Below are positions 15,185-23,096 of a stretch of DNA of 33,081 nt, one piece after another. This DNA is from JAABRU01 sp050180235. Lineage in GTDB: Bacteria; Desulfobacterota; Desulfobacteria; Desulfobacterales; Desulfococcaceae. The DNA lies in NCBI GenBank assembly GCA_050180235.1, contig JBFXEJ010000068.1, positions 1 through 33,081 of the forward strand, read 5' to 3'. Position 1 is the first letter of the stretch; each line of letters begins with the position of its first letter. The notes beneath the pieces were generated by a model. It ran no database searches. It had not been told where the DNA came from and saw only the letters and a program-made list of their open reading frames with translations. A program made the position numbers and the translations under genes.

Positions 15185-16771
15185 TTAGCTGTCTATTCCA
15201 TTCTGTTTCCATCTGTCCTGTTCTCTTATATCCCTTTTTGCCTGCTTAAATGTCCTTTTGACCGGAGGCAGATCAGGGGTTTTTCCGTTCATAAGCTCTT
15301 CTATGGTCATTATCTGTATTCTGGCAAAATCTTTGTTCCAGCCGGATGAATGATAGAAATCCGCCTCTGCCGCGGCTGTTTTCATATCCTTTGTGGGTTC
15401 TTTCAGCGTGATAAAAATGCCCATCTGCGCGTTTTCATTATTCACCGTGCCGGTTAAATCCCTGATGTCCTTTGCCCCGGTTTTTCCGCTTTTCACCTGA
15501 ACAATTATCCGTTTTGCCTTTTCGCTGCTGTCATCAATGAAATTGATTACTCCGTCAATGCCTCTGTCCTTTCCCTTCTTTTGGACACCGCCCACCGGTT
15601 TTGCCTGAACCAGGGACAATGCCCACCACTGAAACTGATACCGGTTTTCCTGCGCCAGTCTTTGTGCTCCGGCCAAATCCTCCGGTTCTCCGATGACATC
15701 ATAATCTTTTCGCTCTGTGAGATCAAACGCGTCTTTCAGTCTGTATTTGAGCAGTGATGTTGAAAGATGCGTGATGTCAATTCCTGTCCATTTTCGGTTC
15801 AGCTTTTCCGCAGCATGAATGGCAGTCCCGCAGCCGCAAAAGGGATCAAGAACAATGTCGCGCTCATTGCTGCTGGCATTGATGATACGTTCAAGCAAAG
15901 AAAGCGGTTTTTGTGTGGGATATCCCAGACGTTCCTGTGCCTGAGAATTAATCGGCGGAATGTCTGTCCATACATCATCAAGGGGAAATCCCTCAGCTTC
16001 TTCCAGATAATGCTTGATTCTCAGTTTGCCTGTTTTTGTGACATAGATTCTGCCTTCTTTCCGCAGCCGTTCAACAGTTTCCTCTGAAGTGGCAGTTCCG
16101 ATTTTTTCATCCTTGAATCTGCGTCCGCTGCTGTCAGTCTTGGAAAAATATCTGTTCAGATATTCCTGTGTATAAGGAACTGTTATTGGATTGTATATAA
16201 ATTTTTCAGTTTTGCTGAATCTCAGTATAATATCATGACTTGTTCCAAAATCTTTTTTACCTTTGAATCCGCTGGCAGTCATTCTTTGCCATATGATTTC
16301 ATTCCTGAAATTCTCTTTCCCGAATATTGAATCCAGAATAATTTTCAGATAATGGCTCATAGTCGGATCGCAGTGAAGATACAGAGTGCCTGCTGATTTC
16401 AATACTCTGTGAAGTTCAATTAAACGGACAGTCATCATCACCAGATAGGCCGTGACCTGATTGGCTCCGATAAAATCCCTTAAGGCACTGATCATTTTTC
16501 CCACATGCTCAGGGGCATCCGCAATCAGTTCATGGTATGTTTCCTGTGCTTTCCTGTCCCAGTGCCATGTGTCCTCAAATGCAGTTATCTGGGCCTCAGA
16601 ATCCTGTCCGCTTTCATCTTTGAAAAGGACATTGTAATTCCGGTTGGAGTTGAAAGGCGGATCAAGATAGATCAGATCAGCACTTTCCGCAGGGAAGTGT
16701 TCACGGAGAATCTTTAAATTATCCCCGTAAAACAGGGTATTTTTTGTTATTGGTTTTATTTGCGTATACAT
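15185..16771 (-). CDS. Beta-class DNA methyltransferase fused to Mrr-like nuclease, copy 3
   Basis: A 528-residue member and the first methyltransferase in the transcript. The ATG at 16771 (MYTQIKPITK) has CAGG seven bases upstream; a TTG at 16786 is less likely. Homology to the other copies starts at the KPITKNTLFYGDN segment. It has YLDPPF, a third unrelated central region (about 157-290, containing MTASGFKGKKDFG), YPTQKP, VLDPFCGCGT, GIDGVI and IIVQVKSG. It is a mosaic. The section before the recognition region (SAGTLYLHC, SIFGKENFRNE) and ERKDYDVIGEPEDLAGAQRL match copy 2. GGVQKKG, SGKTGAKDIRDLTG and MNGKTPD match copy 1. It begins 35 bp after the PIN-like gene, so the toxin-antitoxin pair and the array are probably one transcript. 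Confidence 0.88.
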   Translation of the reverse strand: MYTQIKPITKNTLFYGDNLKILREHFPAESADLIYLDPPFNSNRNYNVLFKDESGQDSEAQITAFEDTWHWDRKAQETYHELIADAPEHVGKMISALRDFIGANQVTAYLVMMTVRLIELHRVLKSAGTLYLHCDPTMSHYLKIILDSIFGKENFRNEIIWQRMTASGFKGKKDFGTSHDIILRFSKTEKFIYNPITVPYTQEYLNRYFSKTDSSGRRFKDEKIGTATSEETVERLRKEGRIYVTKTGKLRIKHYLEEAEGFPLDDVWTDIPPINSQAQERLGYPTQKPLSLLERIINASSNERDIVLDPFCGCGTAIHAAEKLNRKWTGIDITHLSTSLLKYRLKDAFDLTERKDYDVIGEPEDLAGAQRLAQENRYQFQWWALSLVQAKPVGGVQKKGKDRGIDGVINFIDDSSEKAKRIIVQVKSGKTGAKDIRDLTGTVNNENAQMGIFITLKEPTKDMKTAAAEADFYHSSGWNKDFARIQIMTIEELMNGKTPDLPPVKRTFKQAKRDIREQDRWKQNGIDS

Positions 16772-16806
16772 CGTTATACCTGACAAAATGGATTGACTTT
16801 TTCTTT

Positions 16807-17202
16807 TTATGGAATAAAAACACGCATTGTTCCCAGATGGTTTTCCAAATCCAAAACCACTTCAGCGATACGGGTGACACATTTTTCTCTGTATTCACGA
16901 ACAGTTATTAAATCCATATTTCCTATGGTCAAAACAGGCAAAGAATCAGAACTGTTTTCATCCCGCAGAGTCTGCTCCAATGAATCCTTACCCTTCATAT
17001 TACGATTACTTGTAAGGAGAAGCATGCCCTGTTCCTGCACAAACCTCCACACCTTCCGATCACTGCTGTCTGCCATAAGTCCCACATCGGCAAACATCAG
17101 CAGTTCAATCTCAATCAGTTCTGTCCACCCTTCTGTTATAAAGGTATCCCAGAGCATCGCAGCCTGACCTTCGATATTATGATCAGAGAGTATTTTTGTC
17201 AT
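16807..17202 (-). CDS. PIN-like toxin candidate (DUF5615 type)
   Basis: The start at 17202 (MTKILSDHNIEGQA) overlaps the stop of the preceding DUF433 gene by four bases, giving 131 residues. An upstream extension to 17259 would run through the partner gene. The acidic pattern of PIN-like nucleases is visible: D near the start (LSDHNIEG), FADVGLMADSSDRKVWRF in the middle and LLLTSNRNMKGKD after it, much like Mut7-C/DUF5615 proteins paired with DUF433. Such pairs are regarded as VapBC-like toxin-antitoxin modules, the PIN protein being the presumed RNase. No activity can be proven from sequence. It leads directly into the methyltransferase array. Confidence 0.7.
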   Translation of the reverse strand: MTKILSDHNIEGQAAMLWDTFITEGWTELIEIELLMFADVGLMADSSDRKVWRFVQEQGMLLLTSNRNMKGKDSLEQTLRDENSSDSLPVLTIGNMDLITVREYREKCVTRIAEVVLDLENHLGTMRVFIP

Positions 17203-17570
17203 ACCATTCCAAGTCTTGCTTTGGCAGAGCGCAGTTTGGCATAAAGATGTTCTCTGCACGGCTCCGGGCGAACAGTTTTCAGTTTTGCAAAATGCTCCCT
17301 GTTCCGTTCTTCCCAGTAATGACGGATTTCTTCATCATAAGCAACAACCTGTTTATATTCGGTTTCGACCTTATCTTTGTTGACTTCAATATATTTAAGA
17401 ATATCCGAGGTCTGTTTTACTGTCAGCCTGAAATGATCCCGGATTACAGACGGAGAGCGGCCTGCCCTGATATAATCCATAATCTGGTACAGCGTAATAC
17501 GGGTGCCGGCAATGGACAGCCCGCGATCTGTTCTGACCACAGCAGTCTGAATATCGTTTTTTTCAGTCAT
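17199..17570 (-). CDS. DUF433-type antitoxin candidate
   Basis: A 123-residue protein. The N-terminal part has the DUF433 pattern: VVRTDRGLSIAGTRITLYQIMDYI, then RAGRSPSVIRDHFRLTVKQTSDILKYI, a helix-turn-helix-like segment (about residues 38-65). The C-terminal part is charged and helical. AGGAGA lies five bases before the ATG. The stop overlaps the PIN-like gene start by ATGA, the usual antitoxin-first order. It is preceded by 52 bp that separate it from cheD, so a promoter for the defence block probably sits in or near that gap, though I cannot identify one with confidence. Confidence 0.75.
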   Translation of the reverse strand: MTEKNDIQTAVVRTDRGLSIAGTRITLYQIMDYIRAGRSPSVIRDHFRLTVKQTSDILKYIEVNKDKVETEYKQVVAYDEEIRHYWEERNREHFAKLKTVRPEPCREHLYAKLRSAKARLGMV

Positions 17571-17622
17571 ATAATCTCCTGTTGTTCAGGATTGTCTGCA
17601 AAATCATATCTGCATTGCACAA

Positions 17623-18219
17623 TTATTCAAATATTGTCACCTCACCCGACTTCCGGATCTGACGGCTGATGCGCTCTTTCATTTTTCTTTCCATAACTGC
17701 TATGTCATTTGCCCGGAAAGGCTGGCCCCGCTTGAGAAAAACATCGCCTGTATCACTGTGAAAATAAACCCTGCGGGACTGTATGCCGCCAACATCCCGG
17801 CTGACAACATGAAAAGATTCGTTTTTCAGAAATTCCAGCACAAAACCGACATTTTTTTTACCCATGCTGTTTTCATCGGGAATGGCCGGAAGAATGCGCG
17901 CACCCCCAAAGACCTTGGCCAGCAGACGGTTGCGTTCTCCACCCAGATTCATGATCCGGTTTATAAGGAGTTCCATAGCATTGATGCCGTAACGGGCCGA
18001 CATATCAAAATGTTTCAGATCAGGCTTGCCGGGCAGGAGAATATGGTTCATTCCCCCAATCCGGGAAACCGGATCAAACATGCACACCGCAACGCAGGAA
18101 CCCAGAAGGGTGGAAATCAGCACAGGATGTGAACTTGCATAATATTCTCCGATGTGAATCCGTATATGCTGTTTGATTTTTCGGATGGGTGCGTATGCAA
18201 ACATGTCAAACATGTTCAT
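17623..18219 (-). CDS. cheD: Chemoreceptor glutamine deamidase CheD (first copy)
   Basis: Deamidates receptor glutamines and often interacts with CheC or CheY-type proteins. The start at 18219 is chosen because its ATGA overlaps the cheB stop; in-frame ATGs at 18228 and 18249 are alternatives. The protein is 198 residues. The catalytic cysteine is in LLGSCVAV (C42) and the histidine in GGMNHILLP (H59), followed by RYGINAMELLINRIMNLGG and KVFGGARIL, all standard for the family. It is the last gene of the che operon. A second, quite different CheD is encoded at 28283-28855. Confidence 0.93.
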   Translation of the reverse strand: MNMFDMFAYAPIRKIKQHIRIHIGEYYASSHPVLISTLLGSCVAVCMFDPVSRIGGMNHILLPGKPDLKHFDMSARYGINAMELLINRIMNLGGERNRLLAKVFGGARILPAIPDENSMGKKNVGFVLEFLKNESFHVVSRDVGGIQSRRVYFHSDTGDVFLKRGQPFRANDIAVMERKMKERISRQIRKSGEVTIFE

Positions 18220-19286
18220 CTGCCGCATGTCCTCATGACAGCAGCGCATATTGCCTCCAGAGGAAGCACTTTGTCCACCCCGCCCCGTTTGATGGCCTCA
18301 TTTGGCATACCGAAAACCACGCAGGTGGCCTCATCCTGTGCGATATTATAGGCTCCGGCCTGTTTCATTTCCAGCATTCCCCGCGCGCCGTCATCGCCCA
18401 TTCCGGTCATAATGACGCCCACGGTATTGGAACCCGCGTAGCGTGCGGCAGAACGGAAAAGCACATCCACTGAGGGTCTGTGGCGGCAGACCAGAGGGCC
18501 GTCTTTTACTTCCACATAATATCTGGCCCCGCTGCGTTTGAGGAGAATATGCCGGTTTCCAGGGCCGATGAGTGCGCGGCCGCGGAGAACACTGTCCCCG
18601 TTTTCCGCCTCTTTCACTTCTATGCGGCAGAGATCATTGAGACGTTTTGCAAAGGCCCGTGTGAAATTTTCCGGCATGTGCTGAACAATTACAATGCCCG
18701 GACAGTCCAGCGGAAATGTTTCCAGAAACTGGCGCAAAGCCTCGGTTCCGCCTGTGGATGCGCCGACCACCACAACCTTTTCCGTTGTCTGAACCATTGC
18801 ATTCTGAGGCGGCGGGGGCATAATGGCATCGGCCGTCAGTTTTTTTTCCACACGCGGAAGGCCCGGAGAAATGCGTTTTATACGGGCGCGCACCGCTGCC
18901 CTTACCGCGTCACAGATTGTAATACTGGATTCTTCCAGAAATTTCTTTGCTCCCAGTCTGGGTTTTAGAATAATGTCAACAGCGCCGTATTCCATTGCCT
19001 TGAGTGTGGTTTCGCATCCTTTTTCCGTAAGACTGGAGCACATCACCACAGGAATGGGATGCTGGGTCATGATTTTGCGCAGAAAAGTGAGTCCGTCCAT
19101 GCGGGGCATTTCCACATCCAGTGTGATGACATCCGGCACTTCCTTGTTGATTTTGGTGGCAGCGATATAGGGATCCGCGGCTGTGCCTATAACTTCAATG
19201 TCCGGAGCCGAATCCAGAATCTCTTTAAGTGTCTGACGAACCACGGCAGAATCATCAACCACAAGAACCCTGATTTTATTTTTCAT
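18216..19286 (-). CDS. cheB: Chemotaxis response regulator methylesterase CheB
   Basis: Removes methyl groups from receptor glutamates (and deamidates glutamines) when phosphorylated by CheA. The 356-residue protein has the standard two domains. A receiver has D11/D12 and phospho-acceptor D57 in LDVEMPRMDG. A linker leads to the esterase domain with the triad S177 (VVGASTGG), H203 (IVQHMPENF) and D299 (TGMGDDGA). GGGAGG lies ten bases before the ATG at 19286. It follows cheW after a 180-bp gap that contains a copy of the dispersed hairpin repeat, so transcription may be attenuated there. Confidence 0.96.
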   Translation of the reverse strand: MKNKIRVLVVDDSAVVRQTLKEILDSAPDIEVIGTAADPYIAATKINKEVPDVITLDVEMPRMDGLTFLRKIMTQHPIPVVMCSSLTEKGCETTLKAMEYGAVDIILKPRLGAKKFLEESSITICDAVRAAVRARIKRISPGLPRVEKKLTADAIMPPPPQNAMVQTTEKVVVVGASTGGTEALRQFLETFPLDCPGIVIVQHMPENFTRAFAKRLNDLCRIEVKEAENGDSVLRGRALIGPGNRHILLKRSGARYYVEVKDGPLVCRHRPSVDVLFRSAARYAGSNTVGVIMTGMGDDGARGMLEMKQAGAYNIAQDEATCVVFGMPNEAIKRGGVDKVLPLEAICAAVMRTCGR

Positions 19287-19361
19287 TCCGCATGAACCTC
19301 CCTGTTTTTCCGGGTATGTTCAGATAAAGTTTGTTTGTATATTGCACTGTATGACAGGTGT

Positions 19362-19467
19362 CAGGTGATTTATGAAAATAAATATCCCGGTTCAGTTCAC
19401 AGGCACAGGTCAAAAGCTGGAAGCTTTTGATACTTTTCCGGTATATTCTTTTCTGGAAATCACCTCA
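19362..19467. repeat. Dispersed hairpin repeat between cheW and cheB
   Basis: AGGTGATTTA at the left and GGAAATCACCT at the right enclose a region related to the methyltransferase spacers in reverse orientation. It contains TCAAAAGCT-GGA-AGCTTTTGA (19409-19429), the counterpart of the GGCAAAAGCT hairpin, and the AAATAAATAT...TTCACA...CACAGG sequence also found there. It ends two bases before the cheW stop codon. Confidence 0.65.
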
Positions 19468-19469
19468 GT

Positions 19470-20081
19470 CTAAAACACATCCGGATCAGGCGCATCCAAA
19501 TCCAGAATCCGTGCTGCTCCTGTTTCCCCATCATCCTTATCTTTTTCATCTTCCCCTGATTCGTTTTTTTGCACTTCTTCCGCCTCCGGAACTTCCGCAG
19601 AACTGCTGTCTTTGACAACAGCCAGCTCATCTTCGGACAGCACTTTGTCTATATCCAGGATAATGAGAAATCCTTCATCCAGCTTTCCCATGCCCCGGAT
19701 AAATTCGCTTCTGAGTTTTGTTCCAAGACGGGGAGGCGGGGAAATTCTTGCCGCTTCCAGGCTGATGACCTCTTTTACCGAATCCGCGAGCGCTCCAACC
19801 TGAACCAGTTCCCTGTCAATCATTATTTCTGCAATCACAATGCAGGTATCCAGTTTCTTTTCGGTAGCGGCCATCCCCAATTTCAGGCGCAGATCAATTA
19901 CCGGAACCACATTGCCCCGGAGATTGATCACACCGCGGAGAAAATCCGGCATCCGCGGAACCCGTGTAATTTTGGTATAGTCCAGCACTTCCCGTACCTT
20001 GGCGATCTCAAGGGCAAAATTCTCTTCTTCCAGGGTAAAGGTAAGATACTGGTTTGTACCGCTTATTTCCATGAAATCCAT
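19470..20081 (-). CDS. cheW: Chemotaxis coupling protein CheW (second in operon)
   Basis: A CheA-receptor adaptor of 203 residues. The start at 20081 is chosen because GGAGG sits seven bases upstream; the ATG at 20087 touches the ribosome site. The CheW fold covers residues about 8-150, with TRVPRMPDFLRGVINLRGNV and VVPVIDLRLKLGM, the typical signature. The last 45 residues are an acidic low-complexity tail (ESGEDEKDKDDGETG) not needed for the fold. It follows cheA by 12 bp, so it is co-transcribed. The other CheW (29731-30288) is clearly related and also has a short acidic tail. Confidence 0.95.
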   Translation of the reverse strand: MDFMEISGTNQYLTFTLEEENFALEIAKVREVLDYTKITRVPRMPDFLRGVINLRGNVVPVIDLRLKLGMAATEKKLDTCIVIAEIMIDRELVQVGALADSVKEVISLEAARISPPPRLGTKLRSEFIRGMGKLDEGFLIILDIDKVLSEDELAVVKDSSSAEVPEAEEVQKNESGEDEKDKDDGETGAARILDLDAPDPDVF

Positions 20082-20093
20082 AAACATTCCTCC

Positions 20094-22217
20094 TTACCGG
20101 ATCATGGCCGGAAAACCCGCAGAACCGAAACTGTTCTTTCTCTCAAGAAATTCTTCGGCTTCGGCAAGTTCTGTCAGTTTGTATGCATCCAGAATGAGGG
20201 CCACATTTCCGTCAGCCAGGATGGTCGAACCGGAAAAAACCTTTGTGTTCCGGTAAAGTTTCCCCAGGGATTTGATCACTGTCTGATGCTCTCCCACAAT
20301 ATTGTCCACCACCAGCCCCACCCGGAGATTGTTCAGGCGCACGATGACAATCTGCTTTACGCCTTTCCTTTCCCCTTCGATTCTGAAAAAATCCCGCAGA
20401 TGGATATAGGGAATGATCTCGCCCCGCACATTCGCGAGATTTCTGCCGCGGGCGTTTTTCACAGCGCTCTGTGTAAGTTCCATGCACTCTTCCACGACTG
20501 AAAGAGGCAGAATATAGGCTGTAGGGCCGACTTCCACCAGAAGCCCCTCAATAATGGCCAGTGTCAGGGGGAGTTTCATGGTGATGGATGTTCCCACCCC
20601 CTTTCTGCTGCTGAGTTCCACAGAGCCGCGAAGATTTTCTATACAGCGTTTCACCACATCCATGCCGACCCCGCGGCCGGATATTTCGCTGATTTCCCCG
20701 GTTGTGGAGAATCCGGGAAGAAAGATAAGGGAAAAGAGTTCGTTTTCAGACAATTCCGCATCAGGCGGAATCAGGCCCATGCTGACAGCTTTTTTGCGTA
20801 TCCTGAGCGGATCAAGTCCTGCTCCGTCATCAGAGATGCGGATAAGCACATTTGTACCCGCATGTTCGGCTGCCAGCAGAATATTCCCTTTGACCGGTTT
20901 GCCGGATGCAATCCGTTCCTCAGGGGATTCAATGCCGTGACCAATGGCATTTCTGATGATGTGCATGATGGGATCATTGAGCCGGTCAATCACGGTCTTA
21001 TCCAGTTCTGTTTCTCCGCCCTGCGTTTCCATTGCAGCGGACTTGCCCAGTTCACTGGACAAATCATATACCAGACGTTTGAATTTCCCGAAAATTGTGC
21101 TTACCGGAACCAGACGTATGCTGATGGTATTGTCCCTCAGTTCCGCTGTCAGACGTTCCACTTCCTCGGCAATGGAAATCATTTCCGGATCCTCCAGAAG
21201 CAGGGAACGCTGACTCAGGCTGGCCTGAACTGTCACCAGTTCCCCCACCAGATCAACCAGGATATCCAGTTTTTCCGCAGCCACCCGTATACTGGAAGTT
21301 ATCACTGCATCCCGGTTTTTCAGGGATAAATTCCGCACATGCTCCTGCTCTGCCAGTGCGGAAGCCACCGTATCCGAATCCGTGGCCCCGGCAGCCACCA
21401 GCATTTCTCCTATTTTTCTTTGGGATTCCAGTGCTTTTTTCAGATCTGCCGGAGTAATGTCCCCCCGTTCCAGAAGAATATCCCCTATCTTTTTGTATTT
21501 TCCGTTCTCATCCGTGATCTCGTCTTTTTGAATCAGATCAATGTTCAGACGGCATTTATCCTCGGCAAAAATGAAAACCTCCCGGATGGCTTCGGGTTTA
21601 AGGGATGTGGTGAGGATAATATTCCAGTGGATATAGCATTTCTGGGGGTTCAAATCCCGTAATGCGGGAATGGTATGGGTATGGGCAATGATCTGGCATT
21701 CCCCAAGATTCCGGATTTCGTCCAGCAGGAGAATGGGATTGCTGCCGTTGTAGAAAATATCCGGATCCGGCCGGAAGCGTATGCGGCAGGTTGAGAGTTC
21801 AGCGGACTTTTCCGGACTTTTTTCAGGCGCTGGAGAATCAGCAGTCTGATAATCTTCCGGAATCATTTTGCGGAACAGACGGACGATATTTTCTGCATCC
21901 TTTCCATCGGCACTGTCATCCTCTGCCATTTTCCTGATATGATCGCAGGATGCAAGAGCCAGATCCACAAGGGATTTTTTCATGGGGATGATGCCCCTTC
22001 GGACCAGATCCAGAACAGTTTCAATGTCATGGGTAAAGGTAACAATTCTGTCAAATCCGAACATGGCCCCGGATCCCTTGATGGTGTGAAATGCCCGGAA
22101 TACACGATCAATCAGTTGTTTTTTCTCCGGCGTCTCGCCAAGTTCCAGCAGCGCGGATTCTATGTCTGCAAGAAGTTCCCCAATTTCCTCAATATAGACT
22201 TCTTTAAATTTTTCCAT
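20094..22217 (-). CDS. cheA: Chemotaxis histidine kinase CheA with inserted MshEN-like segment
   Basis: The central kinase of the operon, 707 residues. It has an Hpt domain with phospho-histidine H44 (AFHTIKGSGAMFGF) and a second region about 140-230 resembling a P2 docking domain. Then comes an unusual segment at about 243-300 (GDILLERGDITPADLKKALE, then KIGEMLVAAGATDSDTVASA) that looks like the MshEN/T2SSE-N repeat. The P3 dimerisation helices follow (RVAAEKLDILVDLVGELVT). The ATPase has NAIGHGIESPEE, DDGAGLD and SGRGVGMDVVK, and a CheW-like regulatory domain closes the protein. AGGGGA precedes the ATG. It is followed 12 bp later by cheW. MshEN domains can bind c-di-GMP in other proteins; that role here is a guess. 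Confidence 0.95.
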   Translation of the reverse strand: MEKFKEVYIEEIGELLADIESALLELGETPEKKQLIDRVFRAFHTIKGSGAMFGFDRIVTFTHDIETVLDLVRRGIIPMKKSLVDLALASCDHIRKMAEDDSADGKDAENIVRLFRKMIPEDYQTADSPAPEKSPEKSAELSTCRIRFRPDPDIFYNGSNPILLLDEIRNLGECQIIAHTHTIPALRDLNPQKCYIHWNIILTTSLKPEAIREVFIFAEDKCRLNIDLIQKDEITDENGKYKKIGDILLERGDITPADLKKALESQRKIGEMLVAAGATDSDTVASALAEQEHVRNLSLKNRDAVITSSIRVAAEKLDILVDLVGELVTVQASLSQRSLLLEDPEMISIAEEVERLTAELRDNTISIRLVPVSTIFGKFKRLVYDLSSELGKSAAMETQGGETELDKTVIDRLNDPIMHIIRNAIGHGIESPEERIASGKPVKGNILLAAEHAGTNVLIRISDDGAGLDPLRIRKKAVSMGLIPPDAELSENELFSLIFLPGFSTTGEISEISGRGVGMDVVKRCIENLRGSVELSSRKGVGTSITMKLPLTLAIIEGLLVEVGPTAYILPLSVVEECMELTQSAVKNARGRNLANVRGEIIPYIHLRDFFRIEGERKGVKQIVIVRLNNLRVGLVVDNIVGEHQTVIKSLGKLYRNTKVFSGSTILADGNVALILDAYKLTELAEAEEFLERKNSFGSAGFPAMIR

Positions 22218-22315
22218 GCTTCTGTCCCCTGCAGAGGCTCCTTACGGAACCTGCCCTGCCTTTTCCCTGTAAAGACGGGTTCAGTTTTTTGCCCGGCTGC
22301 ACCCTGCCGCTGCTC

Positions 22316-22681
22316 TTATTTCAGCACTTTTTTGATGACCGCCAGCAGTTGTTCAGGCCGGAAGGGTTTGACAATCCATCCGGTGGCTCCTGCCGCCTTT
22401 CCTTCCTGCTTTTTGGAAACCTGGGATTCTGTGGTGAGCATAATAATGGGCATAAATTTGTATCTTGCATCCGTGCGAACCTGCCGGATCAGTTCTATGC
22501 CGTCCATTTTGGGCATGTTCAGATCCGTCACCAGTATATTCACTTTGTTTGACCGGAGTTTTGTAAGAGCATCCTCTCCGTCCACTGCCTCCACCACATC
22601 ATAACCGGCCTGCCTGAGGGTAAAGGAAACCATCTGCCTAACGCTTGCAGAATCATCTGCTGTCATAATCACTTTGGTCAT
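22316..22681 (-). CDS. cheY: Single-domain response regulator, CheY-like
   Basis: A 121-residue receiver with nothing attached. D9/D10 (MTADDSAS), phospho-acceptor D53 (VTDLNMPKMDG), T/S in MLTTES and the lysine in WIVKPF are all present, so it should be phosphorylated by CheA. The start at 22681 overlaps the stop of the STAS gene by ATGA; longer upstream frames run through that gene and are excluded. The position just before cheA is typical. It is the best candidate for the operon's output regulator; the motor or other target is not in the window. Confidence 0.93.
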   Translation of the reverse strand: MTKVIMTADDSASVRQMVSFTLRQAGYDVVEAVDGEDALTKLRSNKVNILVTDLNMPKMDGIELIRQVRTDARYKFMPIIMLTTESQVSKKQEGKAAGATGWIVKPFRPEQLLAVIKKVLK

Positions 22682-23001
22682 TTTGCTGTTCCTCCCTCTT
22701 CCGGTCTGGATACTTTTTCTGATGTCAGTCCTCCGGCAGTGAGGGCATTGACAACCGCATCCGACATCCGATCCGCAAGCAGGATTTTTCCTCCGGCTTC
22801 GGCAGTCGCACGGGCGGAACACAGTATCTGTATTCCGGCTGTATCACATTCCGTCACTGATTCCAGATCCAGTATCAGTCCCCTGTATTTTTCAAAACAT
22901 TCCAGAAACAGTTCCCGGAGCGCAGGTGCTTCATATATGGTAAACGGCCCTTCAATCCTTACAAGAGCGCAGCCCTGTTTTTCTTCCCTTGTATAGTTCA
23001 T
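22678..23001 (-). CDS. STAS-domain protein
   Basis: A 107-residue single STAS domain, like anti-sigma-factor antagonists (SpoIIAA/RsbV type) but encoded inside a che operon. The key loop reads LESVTECDTAGIQIL, so the usual phosphorylatable serine (D-S-S-G) is a threonine (D-T-A-G). Chemotaxis-linked STAS proteins with this variant are common in Delta- and Gammaproteobacteria. GAGGGG lies five bases before the ATG at 23001. It is coupled to cheY by an ATGA overlap. No matching serine kinase or sigma factor is nearby, so the partner is unknown; a scaffold or CheA/CheY-linked role is inference. Confidence 0.88.
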   Translation of the reverse strand: MNYTREEKQGCALVRIEGPFTIYEAPALRELFLECFEKYRGLILDLESVTECDTAGIQILCSARATAEAGGKILLADRMSDAVVNALTAGGLTSEKVSRPEEGGTAK

Positions 23002-23030
23002 CTGCCCCTCTTTTCCCAGTGAAAAGTTAT

Positions 23031-23096
23031 CAGTTATCAGGGTTCAGTATCCAGTGAACCGGAGCCTGACAACTGTTCACTGATAACCGGTAACTG
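23031..23096. repeat. Inverted repeat between the MCP-like gene and the STAS gene
   Basis: AGTTATCAGTTATCAG at the left pairs with CTGATAACCGGTAACT at the right (two mismatches), enclosing GGTTCAGTATCCAGTGAACC, which is itself palindromic in part. Similar TCAGT/ACTGA-type repeats lie at 25172-25216 and 32923-32950. It begins right after the stop codon of the gene at 23097. Confidence 0.6.
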
